Shown one piece after another: positions 5,610 to 14,423 of a stretch of 16,861 nucleotides of DNA. The stretch spans positions 1 to 16,861 of the forward strand of contig DEMH01000013.1 in assembly GCA_002354805.1 (NCBI GenBank). The letters run 5' to 3'. The DNA is from Gammaproteobacteria bacterium UBA2675 (GTDB lineage: Bacteria > Pseudomonadota > Gammaproteobacteria > Pseudomonadales > Pseudohongiellaceae). Position numbers and translations under genes: made by a program. Numbering within the stretch: position 1 is the stretch's first letter; each line of letters begins with the position of its first letter. The notes under the pieces are model-generated. The model did not search any database and had not been told where the DNA came from. It worked only from the letters and a program-made list of their open reading frames with translations.

Positions 5610-6149
5610 ATGAAATTACAGCTAATCGGTTTGTTGGCCGTTCTAATACCCCAGACGCTATTTTCTCAGACTGCTACGACTGAATTAAGTTTTGACCAGA
5701 AGTATACGCTGACCATTCCGTTCATAGGTTTTGAAGGCGAGCCAGGTAAATTTCTGAATGCGACTCTAAGAAGCGAAGAATCTGAGCTGTCCTGGTCGCT
5801 TGTATCAGTTGACGAAGGCCAGCTAATAAACACTGTTGATGCTTTGGAAATTATCAAAACAACCGAGCGTCCGGTTCAGGTCTTTTTGAAAGTCTCAGCT
5901 TGGATTTCGAGTTGTGTCGAAGTAGGCTCATACGCGATTGATAAGGCAGATAGTGCATTTAAGGTGTTTCTATACTTCGATCCTGATTCCTTGCCACCGC
6001 CAGAAGTCAGCTGCACTGCTGATTCTGTCGCTTTTTCGAAGACTATACCCTTACCAGTCTTTGAGTTAGCGGCAGGCGATTACAAGGTTTCAGTAAACAA
6101 CAAAGTCAATGGGAGTTTCTCACTGGACCTGGACAACCGGCTCCCCTGA
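5610..6149 (+). CDS. Small secreted protein of unknown function
   Basis: The 179-aa protein has a clear signal peptide (MKLQLIGLLAVLIPQTLFSQ, cleavage near residue 20). The mature part is rich in predicted beta-strands and has two cysteines (Cys102, Cys135) that could form a disulfide. It ends in a segment typical of immunoglobulin-like secreted domains (LAAGDYKVSVNNKVNGSFSL, 153-172). I do not recognise a named family. It has its own promoter and an excellent ribosome site, and stands alone between the cassette region and the convergent phosphatase-like gene. Its composition resembles the AT-richer left half. A structural, inhibitor or binding role outside the cytoplasm is possible, but nothing in the sequence decides. 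Confidence 0.8.
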   Translation: MKLQLIGLLAVLIPQTLFSQTATTELSFDQKYTLTIPFIGFEGEPGKFLNATLRSEESELSWSLVSVDEGQLINTVDALEIIKTTERPVQVFLKVSAWISSCVEVGSYAIDKADSAFKVFLYFDPDSLPPPEVSCTADSVAFSKTIPLPVFELAAGDYKVSVNNKVNGSFSLDLDNRLP

Positions 6150-6230
6150 CCTACGTCAGCACACCAGGCAAAGCCAATACCTGATTGTTTTATATGAAAT
6201 ATATCTATCAGTGCGGATCCATTTCCATTG

Positions 6231-6263
6231 CTCACCGATGCTTACAATGTAAACACCGGTGAG
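6231..6263. repeat. 33-bp imperfect palindrome between convergent genes
   Basis: CTCACCG (6231-6237) pairs with CGGTGAG (6257-6263), TG with CA, and TTACA (6242-6246) with TGTAA (6248-6252), all centred on one base (6247). That gives 14 of 16 possible pairs. It lies 17 bp beyond the stop of the phosphatase-like gene and 81 bp beyond the stop of the secreted-protein gene. It may act as a bidirectional hairpin for transcription end or mRNA stability, but neither side has a T-run. Confidence 0.6.
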
Positions 6264-6280
6264 ACTTTGGCAGAATCGAA

Positions 6281-6856
6281 TCAGCCACCAACCTGAGACG
6301 GCGTCCAGTCACAGCCTTCACATTCTGGTGAAATATCGTGATCCGCCAGCACGTCAAATATCAGATCGCGCCAGGTTTCATTGGGCTGCCATACTGAATT
6401 CATGTCGGCTTTGGCTTCTGCCACCGGAACACCTTCATAGACAACGCGATACATGAAACTGAAAGCTGTTGCACGCGCATTGACCTGGCAATGCAGCAGC
6501 GTTTTCTGTTCTGGATTGCGCTGCATGGCATCGGCAAACGCATAGAAATCACGCTTGGTGGGGTTATTCCAGTCTACCGGGATATGCAGGTAGTCCATGC
6601 CCAGGCCTTTGACCACCTGATCCGCGTTCGCCAGCGCATTATCATTGGTCGTAAATGCGATGTAGATGACGCGTTCGTATCCAGCATCCCGGATGGCCTC
6701 GAACTGTTCGGCGGTCGGCTGTCCGGCACTGGCAAAGGTGTCACTGTACTCACGCAGGTTCAAAACGTCCGACAAAGTAGACTGCGCAGTAACACTTGCG
6801 GCCATGAGTACCCCCAGTAGCGCACCAGAAAATTTCATTATCATCTTTCTTTTCAT
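6281..6856 (-). CDS. Periplasmic tyrosine-phosphatase-like protein
   Basis: The 191-aa protein has a signal peptide (cleavage near AQ at 24-25). It has the features of the DUF442/BLH-type phosphatase group: SAGQPTAEQF (43-52), the general-acid loop HIPVDW (91-96, Asp95) and the P-loop-like HCQVNAR (122-128, Cys123 and Arg128). Only four residues separate Cys and Arg, against five in classical tyrosine phosphatases; this spacing also occurs in DUF442 proteins. A CEGC motif sits at 179-182. The first ATG is preferred because GAGG stands 7 bases before it. The gene follows the RND permease gene by 30 bp on the same strand and may be the last gene of that operon. The export signal places it in the periplasm; the substrate is unknown. 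Confidence 0.82.
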   Translation of the reverse strand: MKRKMIMKFSGALLGVLMAASVTAQSTLSDVLNLREYSDTFASAGQPTAEQFEAIRDAGYERVIYIAFTTNDNALANADQVVKGLGMDYLHIPVDWNNPTKRDFYAFADAMQRNPEQKTLLHCQVNARATAFSFMYRVVYEGVPVAEAKADMNSVWQPNETWRDLIFDVLADHDISPECEGCDWTPSQVGG

Positions 6857-6886
6857 TTACTTACCTCGATATCTGCAAGACAGGCG

Positions 6887-9800
6887 TTAAACTGTGGCGG
6901 TGCCAGCAGCTTTGATGCGGAACAATATCGCATAAAACACGGGCACTGCCACCAGTGTCAATACGGTCGCAAACGCCAATCCGCCCATAATTGTGACCGC
7001 CATACTCGCAAAAAATGCATCAGACAGCAGTGGAATCATACCCAGGATGGTCGTCGCCGCTGCCAGGAACACAGGACGCAGACGACTTACCGACGCATCA
7101 ACCACTGCCAGAAAGTCATCCTTGCCCTCTTCCCGCTGCGCGTCAATTTCGTCTACCAGAACAATTGCGTTTTTCATCAGCATGCCCGAAAGACTCAGCA
7201 GGCCCAGCAAGGCTGTGAAACTGAATGGCAGATTGCTGAGCAACAGACCTGCCACCACACCGCAGACCGACATGGGCACAACCAGCCAGATGATCAGCGG
7301 CTGGCGTACTTTGCCAAAGATCAGTACTGAAATGACCAGCATCGCCAGGAAACTGAGTGGCAGTTGGGCACCCAGTGAGGCCTGCGCTTCGGTAGAGGCC
7401 TCGAACTCACCACCCCAGGTCAATGTGTAACCCGGCGGCAACGGGATAGCCTCAATATGTGGCCTCACCTGTCGCAGTACTTCATCAGCCGTTTTACCCG
7501 AGGCCGGGTCTGCAAGGACTGAGATCGTCCTCGCCCTGTCCCGGCGGATTATCATGGTTTCTTCAGCATCTGTCGTGAACTGGTCGACTACCTGCGTGAT
7601 AGGCACGTAGCGCTGCTCGCCGCTGCTCCAGACCAGTCGCTCCTGAAAACGCTCTACCGTCAGCCGTTCCTGATCCGGCGGCCGAATGATGATGGGCACC
7701 CTTTCATCGCCCTCACGGTATGATCCCGCGCGTACACCAGTGCTGGCAAACTCCAGCGTCTGCGCCAGATCGCTGCGGGCCACACCGGCAAGACGCGCTC
7801 TCTCATCGTTGAATTGCGGCGCGATGACCAGTTCGCGCTGGTACCAGTTGTGCCGCAGATCGATGACATCGGGATCCTGCGAAAGCACAGTGATCGCTTC
7901 GTCTGCCAGCCTCCGCAATTCGCGTGGGTCAGGGCCGCTGAAACGCGCTTCCAGTTTGGCACCGGCGCCAGGTCCAAATACCAGACGTCGCGTACGGATA
8001 TCTGCCGCTGGGTATTGTTGCGCCAGGTCAGTGCGGATCTGGGCTGTCAGATCATCTATCACATCACGGCTTTCGGTGCGGACAATCAAGTGGCCGTAGG
8101 AATCATCTGGCTGCTCGGGCTCATAGGTCAGCATAAAGCGTGATGCACCCTGCCCTACAAAGCTGGCGACACTCTCCACCCCTGGCAGTGCCAGCACCTG
8201 CTCGTCCAGCCGTGCAGTATCACGAGCCGTGGCCCGGATATCGCTACCCTGCGGCAGTCGGTAATCAACAAAAAAAATGGGCGTATTGGAATCAGGGAAA
8301 AACGCCTGCTTGACCGACCCAAAGCCCCAGTAACTGACCACCGTGATCAATAGCAAGGCAACCACGGTAACGGCCCGCATGGCCAGTGTTGTATGCAGAA
8401 TGCGTCGGTACAGGGCGTAGAACAGGCCACGATAGGGATCGGCCCCTGAATCGCCACCGCCTTTGACCTTCAACAGGTAGTCACCGAACAGCGGTGTGAC
8501 GGTGACCGCCAGCAACCAGCTAAGCAACAGTGAAATACCGATCACAGCAAACAGTGAGAACAGGAATTCACCTGTGGTGTCCTGCGACAGACCGATACCG
8601 GAGAACGCCATGATACCGATCAGGGTCGCACCCAGCAGCGGCCACTGAGTGCGCACGGCAGCTTCGCTGGCGGCCTTGTGGGCTTTCATGCCGCGTTGCA
8701 TATTGATCAGCATGCCTTCGGCAATAACGATCGCATTATCAACCAGCATGCCCATGGCAATAATCAGTGCACCCAGCGAGATACGCTCCATCTCGATATT
8801 GAAGATGCGCATGAAAAACACGGTGCCAAGTACGGTGAGTAACAGAGTCAGGCCGACAACCAGCCCTACCCGCCATCCCATAAACAGGCAAAGCACGCCG
8901 ACAACAATAGCAACCGACATTGCAAGATTAACGATGAAGGCGTTGATAGCCTCATCAACAACAATGTGCTGTTCATAGATCGGGTGGAGTTCAACACCAA
9001 GCGGAATCTGGGTCTGCAATTCGGACAGCTTGGCGGATACCGCCTGCCCTACTTCGACAATATTGGCATCAGCAATGCCGGCAACCGCCAGCGTAAAGGC
9101 GTCCTGACCATTAAAACGGATAGGCTGATCAGGGATTTCCTGGGCCTCACGGCTAACGGACGCCATGTCGACCAGACTGATCTGATCAGTACTGCCAGGC
9201 CGGCCGATCCGCAGTGATTCAATATTGGCCACGCTGTCAAAACCAGGGGAGTTGGCGATGCGAACATTCAAGTCCCCAATTCTCGCAGCACCAGCCGGCT
9301 GAACCGCATTCTCGGACTCAATACTGTTGATGACCTGCGACAAGGGGATGCCGGAACTGATCAGCTTGTCATTGGGTACTTCGACGTAAATGGCTTCGTT
9401 TGGCAGACCACGAATTTCGACCTTGGCCACACCATTGACGGTCAATAGCTCCCGCCGCAGGAACCTGGAAATGTCGCGTACTTCCCTGATTGTGTAGCCA
9501 TCAGCGGTTACAGCATAGAAAATACCAAAAACATCACTGAAGTCATCATTGACGATGCTCGGTCCGGCACCTTCTGGCAGACTGCGCTGAAAATCATTCA
9601 CCTTGCGGCGCAGCTCATCCCATATCTGGGGTATCTGCTCACCAGTATAGGTATCCTGGATTTCGACGGTTATCTCGGAGCGCCCTGGCGTCGACTTGGA
9701 GCGGATACGCTTCAACTGGCCGAGCTGCTGGATGGCAGACTCAAGATGTTCGGTGACTTCCTGTTCAACTTCCCTGGCAGTCGCGCCCGGATAAGGCGTG

Positions 9801-9943
9801 ACCACAACCGCCTGCTTCAGGGTGAAGGCAGGATCCTCGAGTCGCCCGACAGTTTCGATACCCCACCAGCCGCCCAGCAGCAGAACAATAATCAGCAGCC
9901 AGGTATTAACTGGCTTTTCAATAGCATAGCGCGCAAAGTCCAT
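6887..9943 (-). CDS. RND efflux transporter permease subunit (HAE1-type)
   Basis: This 1018-aa inner-membrane pump subunit is full length for the AcrB/MexB superfamily. It shows the N-terminal membrane helix (about 12-30), the first porter loop region, a block of helices at about 335-490, a second periplasmic loop and a final helix block to the C-terminus. The proton relay is visible as Asp402 in helix 4 (GMLVDNAIVIAE; the second Asp of AcrB is Asn here) and Lys924 in helix 10 (SGMLMKNAIVLVDE). A strong ribosome site (GGAAGGA) precedes the start, 14 bp after the adaptor stop. It should work with the adjacent lipoprotein adaptor and a TolC-like outer-membrane channel, which is not in the window. 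Substrates (drugs, detergents, lipids or signals) cannot be predicted. Confidence 0.95.
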   Translation of the reverse strand: MDFARYAIEKPVNTWLLIIVLLLGGWWGIETVGRLEDPAFTLKQAVVVTPYPGATAREVEQEVTEHLESAIQQLGQLKRIRSKSTPGRSEITVEIQDTYTGEQIPQIWDELRRKVNDFQRSLPEGAGPSIVNDDFSDVFGIFYAVTADGYTIREVRDISRFLRRELLTVNGVAKVEIRGLPNEAIYVEVPNDKLISSGIPLSQVINSIESENAVQPAGAARIGDLNVRIANSPGFDSVANIESLRIGRPGSTDQISLVDMASVSREAQEIPDQPIRFNGQDAFTLAVAGIADANIVEVGQAVSAKLSELQTQIPLGVELHPIYEQHIVVDEAINAFIVNLAMSVAIVVGVLCLFMGWRVGLVVGLTLLLTVLGTVFFMRIFNIEMERISLGALIIAMGMLVDNAIVIAEGMLINMQRGMKAHKAASEAAVRTQWPLLGATLIGIMAFSGIGLSQDTTGEFLFSLFAVIGISLLLSWLLAVTVTPLFGDYLLKVKGGGDSGADPYRGLFYALYRRILHTTLAMRAVTVVALLLITVVSYWGFGSVKQAFFPDSNTPIFFVDYRLPQGSDIRATARDTARLDEQVLALPGVESVASFVGQGASRFMLTYEPEQPDDSYGHLIVRTESRDVIDDLTAQIRTDLAQQYPAADIRTRRLVFGPGAGAKLEARFSGPDPRELRRLADEAITVLSQDPDVIDLRHNWYQRELVIAPQFNDERARLAGVARSDLAQTLEFASTGVRAGSYREGDERVPIIIRPPDQERLTVERFQERLVWSSGEQRYVPITQVVDQFTTDAEETMIIRRDRARTISVLADPASGKTADEVLRQVRPHIEAIPLPPGYTLTWGGEFEASTEAQASLGAQLPLSFLAMLVISVLIFGKVRQPLIIWLVVPMSVCGVVAGLLLSNLPFSFTALLGLLSLSGMLMKNAIVLVDEIDAQREEGKDDFLAVVDASVSRLRPVFLAAATTILGMIPLLSDAFFASMAVTIMGGLAFATVLTLVAVPVFYAILFRIKAAGTATV

Positions 9944-9957
9944 GTAGTACGTCCTTC

Positions 9958-11037
9958 CTAGCGCACAGAGACGTAAGGAGTTACTCGCATACCATCACGC
10001 AACAAATGGGCTCCGGCTGTGACAATCTGCTCGCCAATCTGAACGCCAGACTCAATTTCCACGCGCTCCGAGCCCAGTGTGCCTACCGTCACCGTTCGTG
10101 GTGAGACCTGGGCTGTCTGCTGATCGTAAACCCACAGACGGAACGATCCATCTGCCGCGGTATCCAGTGCTGCGACGGGCACCGTGATCAGGTCAGGCAT
10201 AGCACCCTGACGGGAGGTGACAATCACAGTGGCGGTCATGCCGGGCAATGCGCCGGGCGCCTCACTGCGATCCAGTGCAAAACTGATCGGATAAGTCTGA
10301 GTCACAGGATCCGCTTCTGTCGCGTGTTCACGGTATTCCAGCTCGAATGACTGTCCTGGATAGGCAGAAAGCTGGGCGACAACGCTGAAACGCTCAGGCG
10401 TCTGCAGCACACTCATCAGGTTCTCGGGAACCGAAATGTTGACACGAAGCTCAGTCACATCCTGCACCCTGACAACCTCAGTGCCGGCCTGCACCTGGGT
10501 AAATGAGTCAACCAGACGGCGCGTTACCAGCGCGTCAAATGGCACCTCAATGCTGGCATAGCTAAGGTTTCGCTCAGCGGCCGCGAGTGCCAGCCGCCGC
10601 ATTTCCAGATCCGCCAGGGCTCGGTCATAAGTTGCCTGAGGGATAGCGCCATTGTTCAGCATTTGCTGATTGCGCTGATGGTCCAGCTCGGACAGCTCAA
10701 GCGCTACTTGCGCTTCGCGGACGGCACGCTCGTAATCCGTCTTGTCCAGTTCAGCAATCAGATTACCAGCAGGCACAATGCTGCCTTCCTGCACGGGCAT
10801 ATTGACGATACGGCCACCGACCTGGAATGAAAGATCGACAGTGCTCGATGCCGCAACACGGCCTACAAAACGGCGCTCGGCGTATGCCGGTCCCGCAGTG
10901 ATTGTTTCTACCCGGGCAGTGCGCAGGGTATCACCGGGCGCCTGCTCGGCCGTCGACTCCTGGCATGCCTGTAAAGTCGCCATCAGCGCTACTGCGCCCA
11001 CTATTGTCATCAATCCACGTGCAGCCGGACTTCTCAT
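9958..11037 (-). CDS. RND efflux periplasmic adaptor subunit (HlyD/AcrA family), lipoprotein
   Basis: The 359-aa protein starts with a lipoprotein-type signal ending LQAC (Cys25 would be lipidated). It then shows the membrane-fusion-protein pattern: a split biotinyl-lipoyl domain (RVAASSTVDLSFQVGGRI at about 59-76, resumed near 185-200), an alpha-helical hairpin (about 100-170), and a beta-barrel and membrane-proximal domain to the end. It bridges the permease and the outer-membrane channel. Its start overlaps the tetR stop by 4 bp (ATGA), with GAGGAA just upstream, so it is translationally coupled to the regulator gene. This adaptor and the permease form one unit. Confidence 0.94.
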   Translation of the reverse strand: MRSPAARGLMTIVGAVALMATLQACQESTAEQAPGDTLRTARVETITAGPAYAERRFVGRVAASSTVDLSFQVGGRIVNMPVQEGSIVPAGNLIAELDKTDYERAVREAQVALELSELDHQRNQQMLNNGAIPQATYDRALADLEMRRLALAAAERNLSYASIEVPFDALVTRRLVDSFTQVQAGTEVVRVQDVTELRVNISVPENLMSVLQTPERFSVVAQLSAYPGQSFELEYREHATEADPVTQTYPISFALDRSEAPGALPGMTATVIVTSRQGAMPDLITVPVAALDTAADGSFRLWVYDQQTAQVSPRTVTVGTLGSERVEIESGVQIGEQIVTAGAHLLRDGMRVTPYVSVR

Positions 11038-11582
11038 AATGCTTCCTCGGATATCTGCATAAGTTTCTGAAATAATCTGTTTTTTTCGCTCTGACTGTAG
11101 GGCGCAAGACCGAGAATGGCGTGAAAAATCAAACCTTCGGCCGCCAGCCAGAGTATCGTCGCCATATCGGGGTCACTGCTTTCGTTTTGCAGCCGCTGAT
11201 AGTATTCAGCGAGCGTTTCCTTGACGGGTGCCATCAGCTCTGGCTTGTGCGCAGAGGCTGCCAACAGCGAAAGATAGACTCCCGGGTCAGCCACTTCGTG
11301 ACACGCGTTGGCGCCAAGCATGGCTTTCAGACAGGCATTGGGTTCACCGGCCAGACTCTTTTCCTCAGAGTCCATCATGGACCTGTGCTGCTCCAGCAGA
11401 CGATCAAGCATGCCGGCCAGCAAGGCATCCTTATTGGGAAAGTTATAAAGCAGGCCGCCCTTGCTCATGCCACACTCACAGGCCACCTTGTCCAGGGTCA
11501 GATTGCCCGCCCCTTCTTTGCCGGCAACACGCTGGGCGGCGTCCAGTATATTGTCACGTGGATTAGCTTTTGACTCACTCAT
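11034..11582 (-). CDS. TetR/AcrR-family transcriptional regulator of the efflux operon
   Basis: The 182-aa protein has an N-terminal helix-turn-helix typical of TetR regulators (about 10-57, with TLDKVACECGMSKGGLLYNFPNKDALL). The C-terminal ligand and dimer domain ends in helices rich in leucine. It is the first gene of the operon, overlapping the adaptor gene by 4 bp, so it very likely controls its own operon as a repressor relieved by a ligand. A pseudo-palindrome in its upstream region (11632-11650) is a plausible operator. The ribosome site is weak (GTAAAGA), which would keep repressor levels low. Confidence 0.93.
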   Translation of the reverse strand: MSESKANPRDNILDAAQRVAGKEGAGNLTLDKVACECGMSKGGLLYNFPNKDALLAGMLDRLLEQHRSMMDSEEKSLAGEPNACLKAMLGANACHEVADPGVYLSLLAASAHKPELMAPVKETLAEYYQRLQNESSDPDMATILWLAAEGLIFHAILGLAPYSQSEKNRLFQKLMQISEEAL

Positions 11583-11631
11583 GTCTTTACCGTCTGGCTG
11601 GTACAGTAGATAAGGCGAGCTTAACAGAATT

Positions 11632-11650
11632 GTGTTACCTAAAGCAACAC
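11632..11650. promoter_or_regulatory. Putative TetR-family operator upstream of the efflux operon
   Basis: GTGTT and AACAC arms flank nine bases, with further partial symmetry inside (19-bp pseudo-palindrome). It lies about 50-68 bp upstream of the tetR start, where a repressor site would be expected. I could not assign convincing -35 and -10 boxes, so the promoter position stays open. Confidence 0.42.
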
Positions 11651-11685
11651 ACTGCTTGGCAGGTAATCAGGATCGAAGGGACGGA

Positions 11686-13041
11686 TTATTCAGGCAAACC
11701 GTCATGCGGCGGCTGCTTTTCAGAAGGAGCATCCTCCCGCGTCGCGATGGTCAAATCCCTTCCCGACGGCATGGATTTGATATGCAGGTCCCGCTGTGGA
11801 TACGGGATGGTGATACCGGCTTTCTTGAATGCGCGCCAGATGGCCACATTGATATCAGACCTTACCGGCATGAAGCCATTGACCGGATCAGCGATCCAGA
11901 CCCTGACTTCCAGACAGATTCCGTTGTCTCCAAACTCTGTCAGCCTGACCGTGGGCGGTGGGTTCTCAAGTACACGTTCAGAGGCTGTTGCACATTCCAG
12001 CATCAGCTGCATGGCTTCCTCCGGATCGTCCTCATAACTGATCTGCACCGGCACAGACACCCGCACGTTGGGATCCGCATAACTCCAGTTAATCACCTCC
12101 GAGGTAATCAGGTTCTCATTGGGAATCAGGGTATCCACGCCTTCGCGGTTGCGAACCACGATATAGCGGGCTTTTAACTCCTGCACCCAGCCAAACTTTT
12201 CACCCACGGTAATAACATCGCCCGGCTTGATAGAGCGATCTAGGACCAGTATGAATCCGCTGATAAAGTTTGAGGCGATCTGCTGCAGGCCAAAGCCCAG
12301 ACCCACGCCGAGTGCACCGCCAAAAATGGCCAGCGAACTCAGGTTGATGCCAACCGCGTTCAGGGCCAGCAGAAAGGCAAGTGTCAGCAACAGGAAACGG
12401 CTGAACTTGTTGATGCCCACCTGCATGCTGAGGGACATCCCCGGCATCCGTGCAACCTGATGGTTGATAAGCTCAGACAGCCATATAGCAAGAATGAAGG
12501 CCAGAACCACAATAAGCAGCAGCTGCAGCGTTGACAGCAGCGTAATGCGCGTCTCACCCATCGTGAATGCCATGCTGTCGAGCATGGACAATACGGTGGG
12601 CAGCCAGCCCATCAGGTGCATGATGACAACTGACCAGACCAGCAGTACAAGCAGGTTTTCCGAAGAATGCAGCAGTGGATTTTGCGAGAAGGACTTGCGC
12701 AGAATGTAGACACACAGACGGATCAGAGCCAGTGCAGCCAGGATGGGCACAACCACATCCAGAATCGTGGTTGGCAGCTGATAGTTTCTAAGGATGCCGG
12801 TGCCTACCAGAATCAGGCCAAGTGCGGTCAATGGCCAGACAATGCGCTGTGCGGCACGGACTGCAATATGCCGCAGACCACTGCTCTGTGTGTTGTTCTG
12901 TTCCAGCCGCTGCTGAAGCCGGACATTTATCAGGGCTGAAAGGCAGGCCGCGATAGCCAGGATCAAAAACTGCCACCAGTATTCTGGATTCTGCAGAATC
13001 ACGATAATCTGCTGGAAGCGGTCCTGTAACAGCTGCAGCAT
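11686..13041 (-). CDS. Mechanosensitive ion channel of the MscS family
   Basis: The 451-aa protein has about six N-terminal membrane helices (about 24-42, 67-84, 92-114, 129-150, 168-188, 213-232). Then comes the MscS pore helix and beta domain: a glycine/alanine-rich segment (GGALGVGLGFGLQQIASN, 241-258) followed by FISGFILVLDRSIKPGD and a conserved beta domain. It is larger than E. coli MscS (about 286 aa) and resembles the multi-helix YnaI/YbdG types. It should release osmolytes when membrane tension rises. It lies upstream of tetR on the same strand with a 103-bp gap, so it is probably a separate transcription unit. No strong ribosome site is seen at the ATG. Confidence 0.93.
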   Translation of the reverse strand: MLQLLQDRFQQIIVILQNPEYWWQFLILAIAACLSALINVRLQQRLEQNNTQSSGLRHIAVRAAQRIVWPLTALGLILVGTGILRNYQLPTTILDVVVPILAALALIRLCVYILRKSFSQNPLLHSSENLLVLLVWSVVIMHLMGWLPTVLSMLDSMAFTMGETRITLLSTLQLLLIVVLAFILAIWLSELINHQVARMPGMSLSMQVGINKFSRFLLLTLAFLLALNAVGINLSSLAIFGGALGVGLGFGLQQIASNFISGFILVLDRSIKPGDVITVGEKFGWVQELKARYIVVRNREGVDTLIPNENLITSEVINWSYADPNVRVSVPVQISYEDDPEEAMQLMLECATASERVLENPPPTVRLTEFGDNGICLEVRVWIADPVNGFMPVRSDINVAIWRAFKKAGITIPYPQRDLHIKSMPSGRDLTIATREDAPSEKQPPHDGLPE

Positions 13042-13129
13042 GGACAGTGGCCTGTTTTTAGGTAATTAATGGTTATTGTTCACAAGCATAACTATCATCG
13101 CCCGGCAAATACAACGAAAATAGCGGACC

Positions 13130-14341
13130 ATGAAATCACCACACCCCTTGTTTGACACGCTGGAGAGCATGCCCAACCCCTGGCGTGAACCACCAGTGCT
13201 CAGCCCGGAACTCCTGGCTTCCTGCAAAAAACCATTACCCGAAAGCGCAGCAGATGACTACCGTTTCGCCAGCGAGTTTCTATACAGCTATCGTGGCAGT
13301 CCCGACACCTTCACCGCCTATCGCCGCGAGCTGGAGCATTTTCTGCAATGGACGTGGCTGGTTGCCGGCCTGTCACTGCCTGAGATCCAGCGCGAACACC
13401 TGGAGTCCTATGTCGAGTTCTCGCGTCAGCCCCCGGATACCTGGATAGGCCAGAAGCAGGTGCCACGCTTTATCGACAGGCAGGGACAAAGAGTGGCCAA
13501 TCCTGACTGGCGCCCCTATCAGACTGCGCCAGACCAGCCGTACTCCCTTTCTCAATCAGCGCTGCAGGCCAAGTTCTCGGTGCTGAGCAGCTTCTTTAAT
13601 TATCTGGTGCAGGAAAACCGCCTTAAGGCCAACCCGGTCGCCCGTATTCGCCAAAAAGGCAAATTTCTGCGCAAACGTCAGGGACAGGACAAGATTCGTC
13701 GCTTATCCCAGATACAGTGGGATGTGGTGATCGAATGTGCCGAAGAGATGGCACAGCAGGAGCCGGAGGTCCATGAACGCACCTTGTTCGTGATGAGTGC
13801 CCTGTTCGCCATGTACCTCAGGGTCTCGGAACTGGTCGAGACCGAACGCTGGATACCGCAGATGGGGCACTTTCAACGCGACCTGGAGGGCAACTGGTGG
13901 TTCCTGACGGTTGGCAAGGGCAACAAGGAAAGAGAAGTTTCTGTCAGTGATGATATGTTGCGCGCACTGCGTCGATATCGCGAATCACGCGGGCTCTCCT
14001 CCCTGCCGCTGCCCGGCGAGTCTACGCCACTTATTCATAAGACCCGTGGCAAGGGTGGCATCTCCAGTACACGCCAGATACGCGGCATAGTGCAAAAATG
14101 TTTTGATCGCGCTGAAGCAAAGCTGCGCGAAGAAGGGTCTGTAGAAGAAGCAGAACGACTGGCCGAAGCAACCGTGCACTGGTTACGACATACCGGCATC
14201 TCGGAGGATGTTAAATACCGTCCCCGGGAACATGTCCGGGATGACGCCGGACACGGTTCGAGCGCGATCACCGATCGCTATATTGATGTCGAACGCGCAG
14301 AGCGCCATGCATCAGCCCGTCACAAACGGGTGAAGCCGTGA
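13130..14341 (+). CDS. Tyrosine recombinase/integrase (not an IntI type)
   Basis: The 403-aa protein has a core-binding SAM-like domain at about 43-165, containing an insertion of about 35 residues near 100-140. The catalytic domain has all the expected residues: Arg231 (LRVSEL), Lys263 (GKGNKERE), His350 and Arg353 (HWLRHTG), His375 (GHGSS) and the nucleophile Tyr384 (DRYIDV). It is longer than XerC/D (about 300 aa) and IntI (about 320-340 aa). It sits on the plus strand over 8 kb from the cassettes, divergent from the MscS gene. No tRNA, att repeat or phage gene adjoins it. It may be a resident chromosomal recombinase of unknown target. The ribosome site is weak. Confidence 0.85.
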   Translation: MKSPHPLFDTLESMPNPWREPPVLSPELLASCKKPLPESAADDYRFASEFLYSYRGSPDTFTAYRRELEHFLQWTWLVAGLSLPEIQREHLESYVEFSRQPPDTWIGQKQVPRFIDRQGQRVANPDWRPYQTAPDQPYSLSQSALQAKFSVLSSFFNYLVQENRLKANPVARIRQKGKFLRKRQGQDKIRRLSQIQWDVVIECAEEMAQQEPEVHERTLFVMSALFAMYLRVSELVETERWIPQMGHFQRDLEGNWWFLTVGKGNKEREVSVSDDMLRALRRYRESRGLSSLPLPGESTPLIHKTRGKGGISSTRQIRGIVQKCFDRAEAKLREEGSVEEAERLAEATVHWLRHTGISEDVKYRPREHVRDDAGHGSSAITDRYIDVERAERHASARHKRVKP

Positions 14342-14352
14342 CTTTTAGTCAC
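14338..14352. terminator. Short hairpin over the recombinase stop codon
   Basis: GTGACT and AGTCAC are perfect 6-bp arms around TTT, and the left arm contains the TGA stop codon. No T-run follows, so it is at most a weak terminator or an mRNA-stabilising hairpin just before the prc promoter. Confidence 0.3.
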
Positions 14353-14362
14353 AGCGGCGACC

Positions 14363-14389
14363 TTGACAGCGCCCGGCTAAACGTAATAT
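14363..14389 (+). promoter_or_regulatory. Probable sigma-70 promoter of prc
   Basis: A perfect TTGACA -35 box (14363-14368) stands 15 bp before TAATAT (14384-14389), a fair -10 box. Transcription would start near 14396, about 28 bases before the likely prc start. The spacing is short, so strength is uncertain. Confidence 0.45.
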
Positions 14390-14423
14390 CAAGGATGAAC
14401 AAACCGCTCCAGTATTGCGAGGT

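Noticed and set aside
7686..8143. Long plus-strand open frames opposite the RND permease gene
   Set aside because: Shadow frames of a GC-rich gene, without ribosome sites or recognisable domains.
13130..14341. Considered as the integron integrase of the cassette array
   Set aside because: It is too long, more than 8 kb from the array with several core genes in between, and lacks adjacency to an attI.
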